64,000 bases of DNA from Pyrus communis. Its lineage: Eukaryota; Streptophyta; Magnoliopsida; Rosales; Rosaceae. The first letter of the stretch is position 1. Each line of letters starts with the position of its first letter. The notes below the pieces were generated by a model. The model worked only from the letters and a program-made list of their open reading frames with translations, was not told where the DNA came from and made no database searches. The DNA is taken from assembly GCF_963583255.1 (NCBI RefSeq), contig NC_084805.1:8238827-8302826 (forward strand), given 5' to 3'. Position numbers and translations under genes: made by a program. Positions 45,255 to 56,679 of the stretch are shown here, in pieces.

Positions 45255-45595
45255 AGGTTGAAAGGTTCAATAAAAAAAAATTAAGATAACATGTCCAAAA
45301 ATCAATTTAAGAAAACTTAACACAAAAGAAAACAAATTATCGCATAATCAAATTATTACATAAATAAATATATGCAGCCTCATATACACGCAACAAGAAA
45401 TAGCCCCTCATTGGTAGAGGTTGAAGGGTTCATAAAAAAAATTGAGATAACACGTTCAAAAATCAATTTAAGAAAACTTAACACACAAAAAAAATAAAAA
45501 TAAAAATAAAAAATATTGCATAATCAAATTATTACATAAATAAATATATACTGCCTCATATACACCCAACAAAAAATAGCCCTTCATTGGGAGGG
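45255..45595. repeat. Tandem duplication, about 163-bp unit, two copies
   Basis: Copy 1 starts at 45255 and copy 2 at 45418, both with AGGTTGAA(A/G)GGTTCA. Both contain AATCAATTTAAGAAAACTTA and ATCAAATTATTACATAAATA, and end in CAACAA(G/A)AAATAGCCC. Copy 2 has an expanded A-rich part near 45486-45514. Confidence 0.85.
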
Positions 45596-45639
45596 ATTCT
45601 TTTATAAAACTCCAAAGATTTCTTGGAGCTCTAAAATGG

Positions 45640-45705
45640 GCTATATCCACCACTTCTACAACCCCATATACAACCCATTCACTTTAGTGTAGATAATATT
45701 ATTTG
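45640..45705 (+). mobile_element. SINE 3'-end fragment
   Basis: It ends TTTAGTGTAGATAATATTATTTGTTAAAA, shown here only by its position at 45676-45705; this matches the 3' tail of the SINE at 21931-22061. Confidence 0.4.
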
Positions 45706-45759
45706 TTAAAATAAAATTCAATTTTGTCCCTTTGAGAATTTTTTGCTAATTTTAGTCCC

Positions 45760-47182
45760 GAGGTTTTTATTTTTTATTTTTTTTATACAAAGAAAATCAT
45801 TAAAGTACAACCTCTAATACAACCGTTTCCAATTCAATCAAAATTACAGGCAGAGCAACATCAGGTAAACAAAAATCCCAATAATGAGGATTCGAGAGGG
45901 AGAGACCAAGGTGAGATAAAGTATCCGCAACAAAGTTTGCCTCCCTGAAAATGTGCTTCCAGTCAACATGACTAAAAGACTGAGCCAGCATACAAATATC
46001 ATTGATTATAGAGCTGACTCTCCAAGGAATCCCCCAATGACCCTGCACAACTTCAATGATGAGTTTAGAGTCCCCCTCCACCATCACTTTGGTGAAACCC
46101 TTACGCCTAGCACACTGGAGTCCTTCTCACAAACCCATCGCTTTTGCTACCAAAATAGTAGCACCATCAAGGTCAAAAGCCCGCCGCCCCAATCACCTGA
46201 GAATTACTTTACGGAGCACAAAGGCAGCAGCCACACGGTTGTTCAAAATTGAACCATCAAAATTGAGTTTAATCACATCATGCCGATCAGGAGGATGCCA
46301 TTTATTAAAGGAATAGATAGGTAAAGCCTCCTTGGAGTCACATTTCCCATTAGCCTTGAGAAAAGCCGAACCAACACTACCGACGATATAAACACAACGC
46401 GCCAAGACCAGGGGCACACTTCTGAACACCAAGTTATTTCTTTCCATCCAGATTTTCCAGCCGTTTAGAATTACTTTACTAAGATCAGAAATGTCATCTT
46501 TGTCATTAGAACTTAAGGATTCCATACAATCAAAAAAAATTATCATTAGTACTTATGTTACCATTATTAAAACTACCAAAAGTTGAGCTCCAAACTTTAG
46601 TAGCAAAAACACAATTACAAAAGAGATGACATTGATCTTCTTCAGCTGTATTACATAACGGACATAACTTATCAATTTTTTTAACAAAACGACTTAAGCG
46701 TTTTCTAGTTTGCAATCTTTCCTGAATCATAAGCCAAGCAAACATTTTAACCTTAGGAGGAATAGTTAGCTTCCACATTTTCTTTAACAATGTAAGGCGA
46801 TTACTAAAGTGATTGTTCCGATTTTGTAGCCAGGTAGCAGACTTAATGGCAAAGTTCCCATTATTGGTTAAACCCCAAATTAACTTGTCCTTCGACTCCT
46901 GTAAAGGGAGATGAATGCGACAAATTTTTCTAATGATGTCATCATCAACTACAGTAGCTAATTTAATGTTATCCCAACTATTATGAACTATAAAGTTGCT
47001 TACTTTAAGATTCCAAATAATATTATTCCTATCATTCATGGGAATTAAATGAAAAAGGGGGTAAGGAAAAACCCATTGATTGGTCCATAAGAGTATGTCT
47101 TCACCATTACCCACAATCCATCTCATTCCCTCATGGATGATGTTTCTATAAGAAAGAATACTTTTCCAAGCGAGTAGTTTCA
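45760..47182 (-). pseudogene. 5'-truncated L1-type LINE: zinc-binding region and RNase H
   Basis: Minus strand. 47183-46530 is open and encodes the zf-RVT region downstream of RT, with GNGEDILLWTNQW, IPPKVKMFAWL and LCPLCNTAEEDQCHLFCNC. After a frameshift, 46546-46193 continues with WKIWMERNNLVF and the RNase H start KLNFDGS. Another frame at 46087-45800 carries the RNase H end with EGDSKLIIEVV and REANFVADTLS. The 3' tail is A-rich (plus-strand T-rich at about 45765-45787). A possible 8-bp TSD TTAGTC(C/A)C lies at 45752-45759 and 47183-47190. Endonuclease and RT catalytic domains are absent, as is usual for 5' truncation. Confidence 0.75.
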
Positions 47183-47190
47183 TTAGTCAC

Positions 47191-47727
47191 TATTTATATT
47201 TAATTTTAAATTTTAAATTTTAAAATAATTTCTGACTACACGATGTACGATGAAAGTCATGATCACGTAATCCCTATGACCCCTTAAAAAATGATCCGGT
47301 GATGATCATTTTCCCAATTTAAGGATACAACGTGAATATTTTCAACGATTCTAAACATGGAAGGACACGTCGCGCGACAGAATTGATTAAAAATCTTATT
47401 GAAATCTATTCACAAAAATTGTATTTTCGAATCATGACACGTGACATGGCGAGATCATTTAAAAATCCTATCCAAAATTAAAAAATAAATTATTTTTTAT
47501 TATTTTAGAAAATAAAAAATACTAATTATTTATTGCCTATTGCTATGACTATTCAGTTTACTGTTAGGGGTAGAGATGTAAAAGAACATACATGTTCGTT
47601 AAAGGCAGTTACTATTCACTTGAGGGGATTGAATTGCCTATTGCCAAGGGAGCCTTTACACACTGGAAGTGCTTTAACGTCATTTCCGTTTACTCATTAA
47701 TCAAACATATCTAAAATATTAAATCTT
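47191..47727. other. AT-rich stretch, possibly the body of a Helitron
   Basis: No coding motif was seen. It may belong to the element that ends at 47797, whose 5' end I could not find. Confidence 0.3.
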
Positions 47728-47797
47728 TAAGGGCGCGTAGTGCCCGTTATGTAAAAAAGATATTTTGCACGCGCATAAATGCGTGCAAAAAGGCTAG
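47728..47797 (+). mobile_element. Helitron 3' end (hairpin plus CTAG)
   Basis: GGGCGCGTAGTGCCC is followed by a hairpin with arms TTTTGCACGC and GCGTGCAAAA, then AGG and CTAG (47794-47797). A GC hairpin just before CTRR is the hallmark of a Helitron 3' end. Non-autonomous; body unresolved. Confidence 0.6.
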
Positions 47798-48623
47798 TCT
47801 ATATATAAAGCCAACACAAAGGTGAATAGTGATTTTGGTGTCACCAAGCTTCAACAAAAATATTTGGACAAAAATGCCTCCAAGACAAAAAACTTCAAAG
47901 GCATCCCAAAATAATGCATCAAATAAGGTAGGGGCATTTTCGTTATTTTAACAGTGTTTTTTTTTTATAATTAATTTTTTGGTATAGTTTTTTATTTTTT
48001 TTATTTTTATTTTAAAATTAGTGTCTCGCAATAAACTACCAATAATGTGATTCAATTTCTCTATTTTGAAACACGTTCAAAACATCTTAAGAGGGGGTGG
48101 GTTTAGCCTCACAATGGGCTAGCAATAATGTGATTAATTCAGTTGTTTATTAAATATTATTTTTTCTATTTTTAAACACGTTCAAAACATCTTAATAGGC
48201 ATGAAATGCGGATTATAAAAAAAATGTCTTTCGCACGCGGATAATAATGTGATTAAATTAATTGTCAAATGATTGTTTTTTTTTTTTTTTAACAAACGAT
48301 ATTATCTACACTAAGGGGAAGGGGATGAGCTTAGCCTCAAAATGGCCTAGCAAGATGTGATTCAATAAATTGTTTATTAAATATTATTTTCTCTATTCTT
48401 AATGTAAATTCTATAGAGACCGATTTTATTATATGAATTCAGTTGCTTTAATTGGTTTATGAGGAGTTTTTTTTCTGGCATGATCTAAAATTATTCATTT
48501 GCTTTAAATATTTGACTTTTCTTTTGTCAATTTACGCATATAAATGTATTTAAAACCTATAAGTCGCGCATAGCACGCCGTGATTCAAAAAATGTCTTCT
48601 ACACTCTCGTGCATGAAGGCTAA
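47798..48623 (+). mobile_element. Non-autonomous Helitron, about 826 bp
   Basis: It starts TCTATATATAAAGCC at 47798, a typical plant Helitron 5' end, immediately after the CTAG of the preceding element. It ends GCATGAAGGCTAA at 48623 before T, preceded by GCGCATAGCACGCC and a weak hairpin (CTCTCGTGCATG), fitting the CTRR rule. Internally it has a repeated AACACGTTCAAAACATCTTAA (about 48067 and 48176) and SINE-like fragments on the minus strand (48083-48135 and 48276-48360). No Rep/helicase is encoded. Confidence 0.55.
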
Positions 48624-49162
48624 TTTAATGTCATTATGTCCACTATAAATATCTTGTCAAATTTTATAACTAACGTTGTCATTGTTGTCTTTGTTTGACA
48701 CATTTCAAAAAGTTTAGGGACCAACTTAGAACCAAAAATAAAAGTTTGAGGACCAAGGTTAAACAACCACTAAAATTTAAGAACCAAGTTTGTAAAAAAC
48801 TCTTAAAACTTCAAAAATTTATAGTGTTTTCAAATTTGAGTCCTTCATACACTTCATTTAAAATAAAAAAACACTTTAGAATTCAAACTTAATCAAAAAT
48901 AATAAAAAAAAACCAAACCAAAAATAAAGGGTGCCTCTATCGGCACCCAATTTTTAGCTAAGCTCACCTAATTTTTAATAAAGCTTTCATTTTTTTCGTT
49001 ATAACTTTGAACAAAATGACCAAAAAAGACAGACATTAAATAAAGCTCAAGAAAACTCACATTTGATTTTGTTACTGAACCCAACTCCCACACCCACCCA
49101 TAGTTCCTCCTTAATCTCACTTCCCAATTCCTCCAAAAACCTAAGCAATAGTCCTAATACAA
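48624..49162. other. AT-rich intergenic stretch, nothing identified
   Basis: One small plus-strand open frame (48695-48892) is lysine-rich and low in complexity, probably chance. Confidence 0.4.
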
Positions 49163-49235
49163 CAATAACAACAAAATTTTATGCCACTAAGTGGAGTCGC
49201 CTATAGAAATTAAAACGCCACTGCGCTCAACCGTA
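49163..49235 (-). mobile_element. Small RTE-type LINE 3'-end fragment
   Basis: Plus-strand ACAACAATAACAACAAAATT followed by TATGCCACTAAGTGGAGTCG and AAAACGCCACTGCGCTC matches the 3' end of the RTE element at 61571-61650 (ACAACAACAACAAAAACC, TTTCACTAAGCAAAG, AAAACGTCATCGCGCTC). Only the tail remains. Confidence 0.55.
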
Positions 49236-49751
49236 TAAATCCTAAGGCTGGTGGGTACATGGTAGCAAAAAATGAAAAAAATGCAAGGGTCTTGTAACCG
49301 GGATGCAGCACTTTTATTTGTTACAACTAAAGCAACAATGGACATAATGAAAATTATGGAGCATGAAAATGTCGAAGTTTTCTCCATGCCTTGTTAATTT
49401 TGTTAAGAATCCTTCATCTGCATACGAATCCACCGCATCAACTACGAAAGCAGGCAAGTAGAAGACTACATACGACTACATATTTCATTTGCAATACCAG
49501 TAGTAGTCTGGCTGATTCATGTTTCAAAACACCACAATTCTCATACTACCACATATAAAGCAAAAGAAGTTCAAGGAAACTATTCCCCGGCAAAATCATA
49601 ACTCCACAAAAAACCTATAGTTGCACTAGATTAGTCTTCAGGCTAACAAAAGAGAAATATATGTGCTCGAAAAGCGTTTGGTGTGTCCCAACCTTACATG
49701 AGTTGATGCGGGACTAGATTGTATTAAGAGCAGGCTGTAATCCGCAAAAGT

Positions 49752-52311
49752 TTAATCCTTGCTCAGCCTTATATTCCTTCTCAGCTTTTTCTTTGCCTCG
49801 CCGTCAACTGCATCACCAGCAGCAACAGCATCTACGTTGCCCACATCATTGTCATCAACATGCTTGCTAGTATCAAGGTCATTGCCTGTTCCTGAAGATT
49901 CATCATGTGAAGAGGGTTCCACTGAAGGAGTTGATCCCTCTGCTACAACTTCTTCACCTGTGGTCTCTGAGTTTGTTGGGGAACGGCGGGTTTGGATAAG
50001 ATAGTGTGCCACAGACTTGTAACCCAGTTTTATGACCTGATACATGAACAAAACTTAGCCATTGGTTCCCCACGTTAATTTGTTGCCTTGGTCTTTCTTT
50101 TCCATTATGTACGAAAAATCACAGTGCCCAAACATGTATTGAACAATTGTATGTAGATATATATGCATTTAAGTGTATGTGGGTGCGTGAGTTTGTGTGT
50201 TTGTGCCTGTGTTCTATTCTATTGCATGCTTTTCTCAGATGGGAGTAGCCCATTAAGTCCGGCATGCAGGGACCAAAGACTGTCAACTGGGAAACTGCAG
50301 GAAACATGCTTGGAGAAGAATATTACACCAAATTATGCATAAACCATACATGAATGTATGCATAAGGTTGATAAGGTTCACCTTTCTATACAGATTACCG
50401 GTGGGTTCCCACCCCTTTGCTTGACGGCAGAGACTACAGTTGCAGATGCCCCGACAAACAGGACATGTCCAACCAGGATTTTCATTGGCTTCAATCACAT
50501 TCTCTCCATATCTATGGAACACAGTAATATTCAATGCATAAGACCATAAAATTGATAACAAAGATAAAATTTGCTTCTGGGTGAAAACATCCAAATTATT
50601 GGCGTGCGTAATGTGGCCTTGTTGTCAGTTGTCCTCATGGTACTCGTACAATCTTTTCATTCATTGCACATTTTCGGTAAGACTTGGAACATAAAAAATA
50701 AATAAAAAAAAGTTTTCAACAGATAACTTATGAAAAAATTCACCTCATGTATAAGCAATCTCCACAAAACTGCCCTTGGACCAAGTCACATTTCCAGCAC
50801 TTTGTATGATGCCCAAGAGTTTTCTGCCTGCAAGGAAGTATGTTATCTCCAAACATATTTACCAAGCGAAAGGACACCTAAGCTCAAACAATACACGATG
50901 AATGTAGTGTATGAGTACATAATGAACCCAGTATAGCAGTTAATTTAACAACTTCTGCTATACCCTTGAGAAGGTGACTTCTTCAGTTGGGTTATTAATC
51001 ATATTTATAAGCTTTCTCGATCACCAACGGCCCTTAAATTCTTGTTTCCATTTTAGATCAGAAAAAAAAAAAGACTACTTACTAGTATATAAGAATCGTA
51101 CATGAATGAATAATCAGAAGGAGCATTTGCTTAAAAATTTTCAATTGGAAGCATAATTTGTGTGGCAATGACAAGACTCCTTAAGTGCTACATTTTCATC
51201 TATCCATAGAAGCAATCTGATGAAATGAAAGCCTAAACCCAAAACAGGCAACATACTTGTAATGTGTCTAACTTCTAAAGTAGTCGTGGAGTAAAAGGAC
51301 AGAAAAATGGAAAACATAAAATAAATGTAAAGCTTAAGACATTCACAAAACTCTGTCAGTCCTGAAATCCGCTGGGAGCTCAGGCAATCGTTTAACGGCA
51401 ATGACTCAAATGACAAACAAGCCAATTGACAGAACTCTGTCAGTCTATTTAAAATGACTAACTAGGCTCGCAGACTTACACATAAAATTGTTACTAAAAT
51501 ATTGGATTCTTCTACAAAATTCGATCTTATAATTACGAACATCATTACCAGCTATTCAATTAAGTTAGCTCATGTAAAATAAACATCCGAAATAAACACC
51601 TGAAAATCTATTACAAAAACAAAAATAAACATCCGAAATAGTATTTTTCGATGGAATTTAGAAACCCATCAAATGCATGATGACCTACCTGCATTGATGG
51701 CAAGTTTCTCCATTAACCGGATCGTAAATGCGCTTCCGATCCTCACCATAGCCATCAACACCAAGCTCCCAGCTTTCGACACAATCCCCCAACAGCTTCT
51801 CATGTTCCTCTGTATAAATCTCTGGCTTTGAACCTTCCTTTATAAAAATTTCAACACTCTTTCTCTTTGAGCTCTCGTTTTTCTTCTTTTCCACATAATC
51901 TACTGGAGCCACACTCTTCAACCTAACAAAAACCCAAAAACAAAAAACTCTGTTTGAAAAAAAAAAACATCAAAACCCTTCAAAGATGCAAACTTTCCCA
52001 CATTTTCTTTTCCATTTTCCCGGAATCCAAACAAGAGAGAAAGTGGGTTACCTGGAAGAGCGCCTGGGGGACCCAGGATTAGGAAGTGGGTTGTGGGTTT
52101 TGGGTCGGTAGGGACGTTTTGGGGCGGCAGCTTCGGTCTTGAGCTTCTTGGCAAGGTCCAAAATTCCCAGCTTCTGCAATCTCTCCTTGTTCTCTCTGAT
52201 CTTTTGGTCCCTGAAGTGCTCGTACCCTGAAACCCCCGCACTTCCATTCTCTACGGTTTCTCCGCCGCCCTCTTCGGAGTCGCCTCCGCGTCGATTTCTC
52301 CGAACCACCAT
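49752..52311 (-). CDS. CDCA7-like zinc-finger protein, five exons, 330 aa
   Basis: Minus-strand exons are 52311-52052, 51922-51689, 50827-50744, 50511-50382 and 50036-49752, all with GT/AG borders and consistent phases. Exon 1 (residues 1-87) carries GYEHFRDQKIRENKERLQKL, a conserved N-terminal helix of plant CDCA7-like proteins. The zinc-finger domain of the zf-4CXXC_R1 type (about residues 161-245) has CHQC, CWKC, CGDC, CPVC and CNCSLC motifs, then GWEPTGNLYRK and KLGYKSVAHYLI. The C-terminus is acidic and serine-rich, ending in a short basic stretch. Animal CDCA7 works in the nucleus with the HELLS remodeller in DNA-methylation maintenance; plant members are linked to the related DDM1. The start at 52311 is the first ATG giving the conserved N-terminus. 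The duplicate at 42101-44535 is decayed, so this is probably the working copy. Confidence 0.88.
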
Positions 52312-52450
52312 TGGAAATGGTGGACTGTGGAGCCGAAAGCACCTCTTGTAAACGAAAGTGGCAAAACCTCGGTACGCGCGAGTCTGAATGAGGGAGAGGG
52401 GAGGGAGGAAGGGGGAATTTTCAAAAAAGGTTGAAATTCTTTTTTTGGTT

Positions 52451-52461
52451 TTTGCGGGAAG
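52451..52461 (-). promoter_or_regulatory. Possible E2F-binding site upstream of the CDCA7-like gene
   Basis: The minus-strand reading CTTCCCGCAAA is about 140 bp upstream of the start codon and one base from the E2F consensus TTTSSCGC. Animal CDCA7 is cell-cycle regulated through E2F, so the position is suggestive. A single short motif can occur by chance. Confidence 0.3.
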
Positions 52462-52562
52462 TTAAAATTCAGTTTCGTTTCGTCATTTAGTATTATAATC
52501 TAGTAGTATTTCTCTGTAATTGTAAATGAAAATATTAAGTTTGAAGGTGAATTTGAACAACA

Positions 52563-52645
52563 TTCTTGCTAATTTATTGTGAAACTTAGTTCACTCCTCC
52601 ATTCTTTTATATAAATAATATCGTTTGTTCAAAAAAATTTAGTTG
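52563..52645 (+). mobile_element. SINE 3'-end fragment
   Basis: The end ATAATATCGTTTGTT followed by an A-rich run matches the 3' end of the SINE at 21931-22061; the body is diverged. Confidence 0.4.
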
Positions 52646-52649
52646 CATC

Positions 52650-53215
52650 CCTATTCGAAATTTCTGCTAACCTATTGGAAAAGATTGTTTTGTGTCGATT
52701 GATTAGAGAAATATTATATACTCCATATACAACTGAATGTAACTTTTGAATTTTTATTAATTAATGTGACAAGATGATCACATATTTTGTATGTTTGTAA
52801 TTTGCTTCACAACGGAAAAATGTAATGAAATAAAAAACAATCAATCAATGTCCATAAATACATTTAAAACTTGTACATTGTGACGAGAGAACATTTTACA
52901 CGTGCAAAGAATCTGGCAATTTCTCGTTCTTTGTTACTATTGGACAAGACATGCACCATTCAGCTTGAATAGGATCTATCTTTTATTTTTCTTTTTTTTT
53001 GTTTTAACTATTACTCTACACAAAGTAAAAACAAAAAATACGACAATACGTCCATGATAAAGAAAGGGTGGTGACACTCCTTGTTAGTTTATGTCATTTG
53101 ATCCGAAACCAAAAATTGAGAAATGCGTGAAAGGTAAAAATGGTAGATAGATAGCATCATCGTAAAGAAAATGTCTTTTGCTTGAATATACTAAAAATAC
53201 ATGTTAAAAATTATA
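52650..53215. other. AT-rich intergenic stretch, nothing identified
   Basis: No coding motif, repeat border or RNA gene was recognised. Confidence 0.4.
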
Positions 53216-53313
53216 ATGGAAAGCAAGTAACACAACATATTTTTAGAAGCACATAGTGCTCGTGATTAAAAAAAAACTTTTCGCATGTACATGGGTGTGT
53301 GCAAAGAGACTAG
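53216..53313 (+). mobile_element. Helitron-like 3' end
   Basis: TATAATGGAAAGCAAGTAAC is followed by GCACATAGTGCTCG and a degraded hairpin, then GAGACTAG at 53306-53313 before T. The layout matches 47728-47797 and 54240-54348. Confidence 0.45.
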
Positions 53314-54239
53314 TGTAATGTAAAGATGGGAACACGACCCAAGAACACTCTAGCAACCAAAACTACTTGTTGTTTTGACGGTTACATGGATAACATATAA
53401 ATCATTATTCTAGTTAAAGTAAAAACAAAATACATGACAAATGTTTGAGACGTGCCTGTAGGGCCGTCCATGAGGTTAGCCGGAAGAGGCCTATGGCCCA
53501 CGGTTACTAGGACAACAAATTTTGTTTTTTACTTAATAGATATATGTTATATAATAAATATATAAAAAAAATATTATAAGCAGTGCAGAGGAAAACGCAC
53601 AAGCTACTTTCTCAAGATTCTTATTTCGAAAGCGTGGGTGTGCGCTGTTTTTATGTATTGTATTTAGTTTTAGTTTTCTAGTCTGAAAAATGGGCTCAAA
53701 CCATGTACATTTAAGAAGGGCCCATACCACTAAAAGTTATATTTTTTTTTAATCAAGATAAACAAAAATTAGACTCCTAACAACAAAGGAGAACATATTT
53801 CATGTGTAATTATTTTAGGCTTGGCTTTTACTCCAAAGAAAGTATGAGCACAAGCCTTCACCATCATTTCTCTTCAATTCTCTTTCTCTCACTTCCTCTC
53901 CATCTCTTTCTTTTTCAAATTCTAAGCAATTTTATACAAGTGAAGGGGCAACTCAAAATATATCATTAGGTAAACTATGAATTTATTTTTTATTATTGTA
54001 TATTTTGTTTGGTGTGTTAATTTTTTGTTCCAGTCTAAATGTTCGTAAGTGATGATATGATAAATATTTACGAAATAACTATTAAAAAGGATAAATTATA
54101 TGATCATTATTCATTAAAATACCTATCAACTGAAGGGCTTCCTAACAGTGGCTCACACAGGGCTCTAAAATCTCAGGGTCAACCTTGCATGCGTGATAAA
54201 GAAAAAGTCTTTCGCTTGCACAAAACATTATAACTTTTA

Positions 54240-54348
54240 AGTAATATTTCTTAAAAACTATAATGAAAAGCAACTAATGCATTACATCTTTAGAGGCGCG
54301 TAGTGCTCACAAAGACCTCTCACACGCTTGTGCATGGAAAGAGGCTAG
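54240..54348 (+). mobile_element. Helitron-like 3' end, same family
   Basis: ACTATAATGAAAAGCAACTAA is read here by position 54257-54277, then GGCGCGTAGTGCTC, a hairpin of CACACGCTTGTGCATG type, and GAGGCTAG ending at 54348 before T. The body may extend left towards 53314, where a possible spliced leader-like pyrimidine-rich segment (53870-53920) occurs, but no 5' end was fixed. Confidence 0.45.
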
Positions 54349-56670
54349 TTTGCAATTAAAGATATTGGAGTACTCATAAATTAGTAAAATTATTAAGTTA
54401 GCTAATTCATGAGTATTTTGGACATTTCACTTCTTCCACATATGTGACTTTGTTGCACTTGACAACAAGTTAACTGACATAAAAAGATAATAAAACGAAA
54501 AAGGAAAGATGAAAGAAAAATCGACATATGTGCTAACAATTAGTAGAGCATATAGTATTTCACATAAAGTTATGAGAGGTTTCACATAGGGTGTTGATTT
54601 GTGTATTGAGTTAAGTTGTGAGAGGTATCGCATAGGGCATTGATTTGTGTAATTGAGTTGAAGGTCCTCTCTTAGTTGCAAATTCCCCTGTATTTATAGA
54701 AACGAATTTCCTAATACTCAAGTAAGTTGTAGAGTTTGATAGTTTTGCAATCTGAAATTGGGTACTAGGCAGAATATCTTGTAAATAAAAATTTAATTTT
54801 GCATTGTAGACTAGTCAAATGAGCTAGTCAACTAGTTACAAGCTAGTCAGTGATATAAAGTGCAGATGCAAGAACATATCTTAACTGACCAATATGTTCA
54901 ACTAATCAGAGTCTGTTCAGATTAGTTTCACAACAATAATTCCTAAACTTGAACACGTTTACATATTAGTTCATTATGCAAACAATAACAAAACAATTAT
55001 GAATTTGTATGCTGGATTGACTAGTTAAGCTCACCAGTCAACTAAGTACAAATTCATCAATTGATCAAATGCAAATCTACGAATAAAACTTGGTTCACTA
55101 CAAGTTATCCTAGTCAACAACAATTCATTTCATTGCTCATAATATGCAGGGTAAAGTTAGTCTATAACACATATCAAATAACAATTCATAGGATGCATAA
55201 TACATATGCAAGTAAATAAGATATGTGAACAAGTTTAAGAGACAAAGAACTCAAGAAGGTTTTGGCCCTAAAAACCCACATCTGGGTTAAAAATCAGGGA
55301 TTCTCCACTAAGTCCAATCCACTAGTATAAACAAGATTCTTACAAAGTACCACGCAAAGCTTAATTCCTAGAACTAATCTACAGAGCCGCTTTACCTTTG
55401 TGCAACCTTACCTTACATGAGACGGATTCCTTCGGTCTTCACAAAGTGGCAACTCCTCCTGAGCTCTTCACCTTGTGGCACCAAGATCGAATCAATTTAT
55501 GTAAATGAGGTTATGATGAAGTTAATGTAAATCTGGATTCGATGTCTAGTCAGTTTCACCAGTCAAACACTTGAAAGATGAAACTGACGCAAATTCAAAA
55601 AGAGGTCCGTTCAAAGATTTGAAACTTAGAAAAATTTAACCTAAAACATAAACCAAAATCACAAAAATAATGCGACCCTAATATGCAATTATGTGGGTAT
55701 TTAGTGCATGAGTGTGATTTTGTGGCTAGGGTTTTCAAATAAGAATATAAGAGGTAGCTCAAAGTTAAACCAACTATTTTATGAAAAATGTAAATCTCCT
55801 AACCAAAACAAATGAGCATATAAAGAGATATAAGCAAGCAAATTCAAAGATAGATTTATAAATATTCAAAGAAAGATATTACCCATAAAGTATGCTTGAT
55901 GCTCTTAGGGGATCTGAGATAGAGAAGAAAAAGTAAAGCTCTCAAATTTTCCAATCCCAGTCCTCAAAAAAGACACGTGTCATGTGCAAAAGCAATATGA
56001 AAGATCTAAGGTTGAAAATCCATTTTCAAGAAAAAGCTGTCAAATGGCCCATGTGGGTTGTCTTAAAGTGTGTGTCCAACTCGCATGAAAGCAGCGAGAA
56101 GTTTTGACGAGACACAACCACTAAACAGAATGTAATGGAAATAATGAAATGAAGTGTATATATATATAAACAAACCTTTGATGTGAGAAGTTAAGCTCTT
56201 AAGATAAATATTTCCAGCAATGTGATCCCAGAGAAGCATTTTAACCCTAAATCTAACTAGAGCTTGGTGGTACAATTTACAACATTTGATAAGAGAAGCC
56301 AAACAATAAATCTAGACTTCACACAATTTCTTGTCCATTGCCACCTAGACTCACTCGAACTAGGATTCTGAATCTAATTGTATTATGTGGTGAATTCAAA
56401 CTTTATCTAGAAACCAATCATAATCCTTAGGCAAGTAATTCAAATCTTATCAAAAACTCCTTTCAATCCTTAGACAATCTTTCTTTGCCTAGAACTCGGC
56501 CATGCCCGAAACCAAATCCTGATTATTAAGCATTCCTACTTCACCTAGGATTCAACCGAGCCACCAACACTATATTACTAGGCCAAAATACACTGCTTCT
56601 TTATGGTTCACATTTACTAACTTCGATCCAAACATTAATTTGGTTGAAATGTGGATTTTAGCCCCAAAAA
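54349..56670. other. AT-rich intergenic block, unclassified repeat likely
   Basis: No domain was recognised. 54780-55120 contains many CTAGTCA/TGACTAG-like words (for example GCTAGTCAACTAGTTACAAG), and 55260-55500 has text such as GGATTCTCCACTAAGTCCAA that I associate with retrotransposon leaders. The small minus-strand open frame at 56063-56302 shows no domain. Confidence 0.35.
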
Positions 56671-56679
56671 ATTGTCTAA

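Noticed and set aside
46056..46316. Plus-strand frames opposite the LINE RNase H
   Set aside because: They are antisense shadows; protein homology is on the minus strand.
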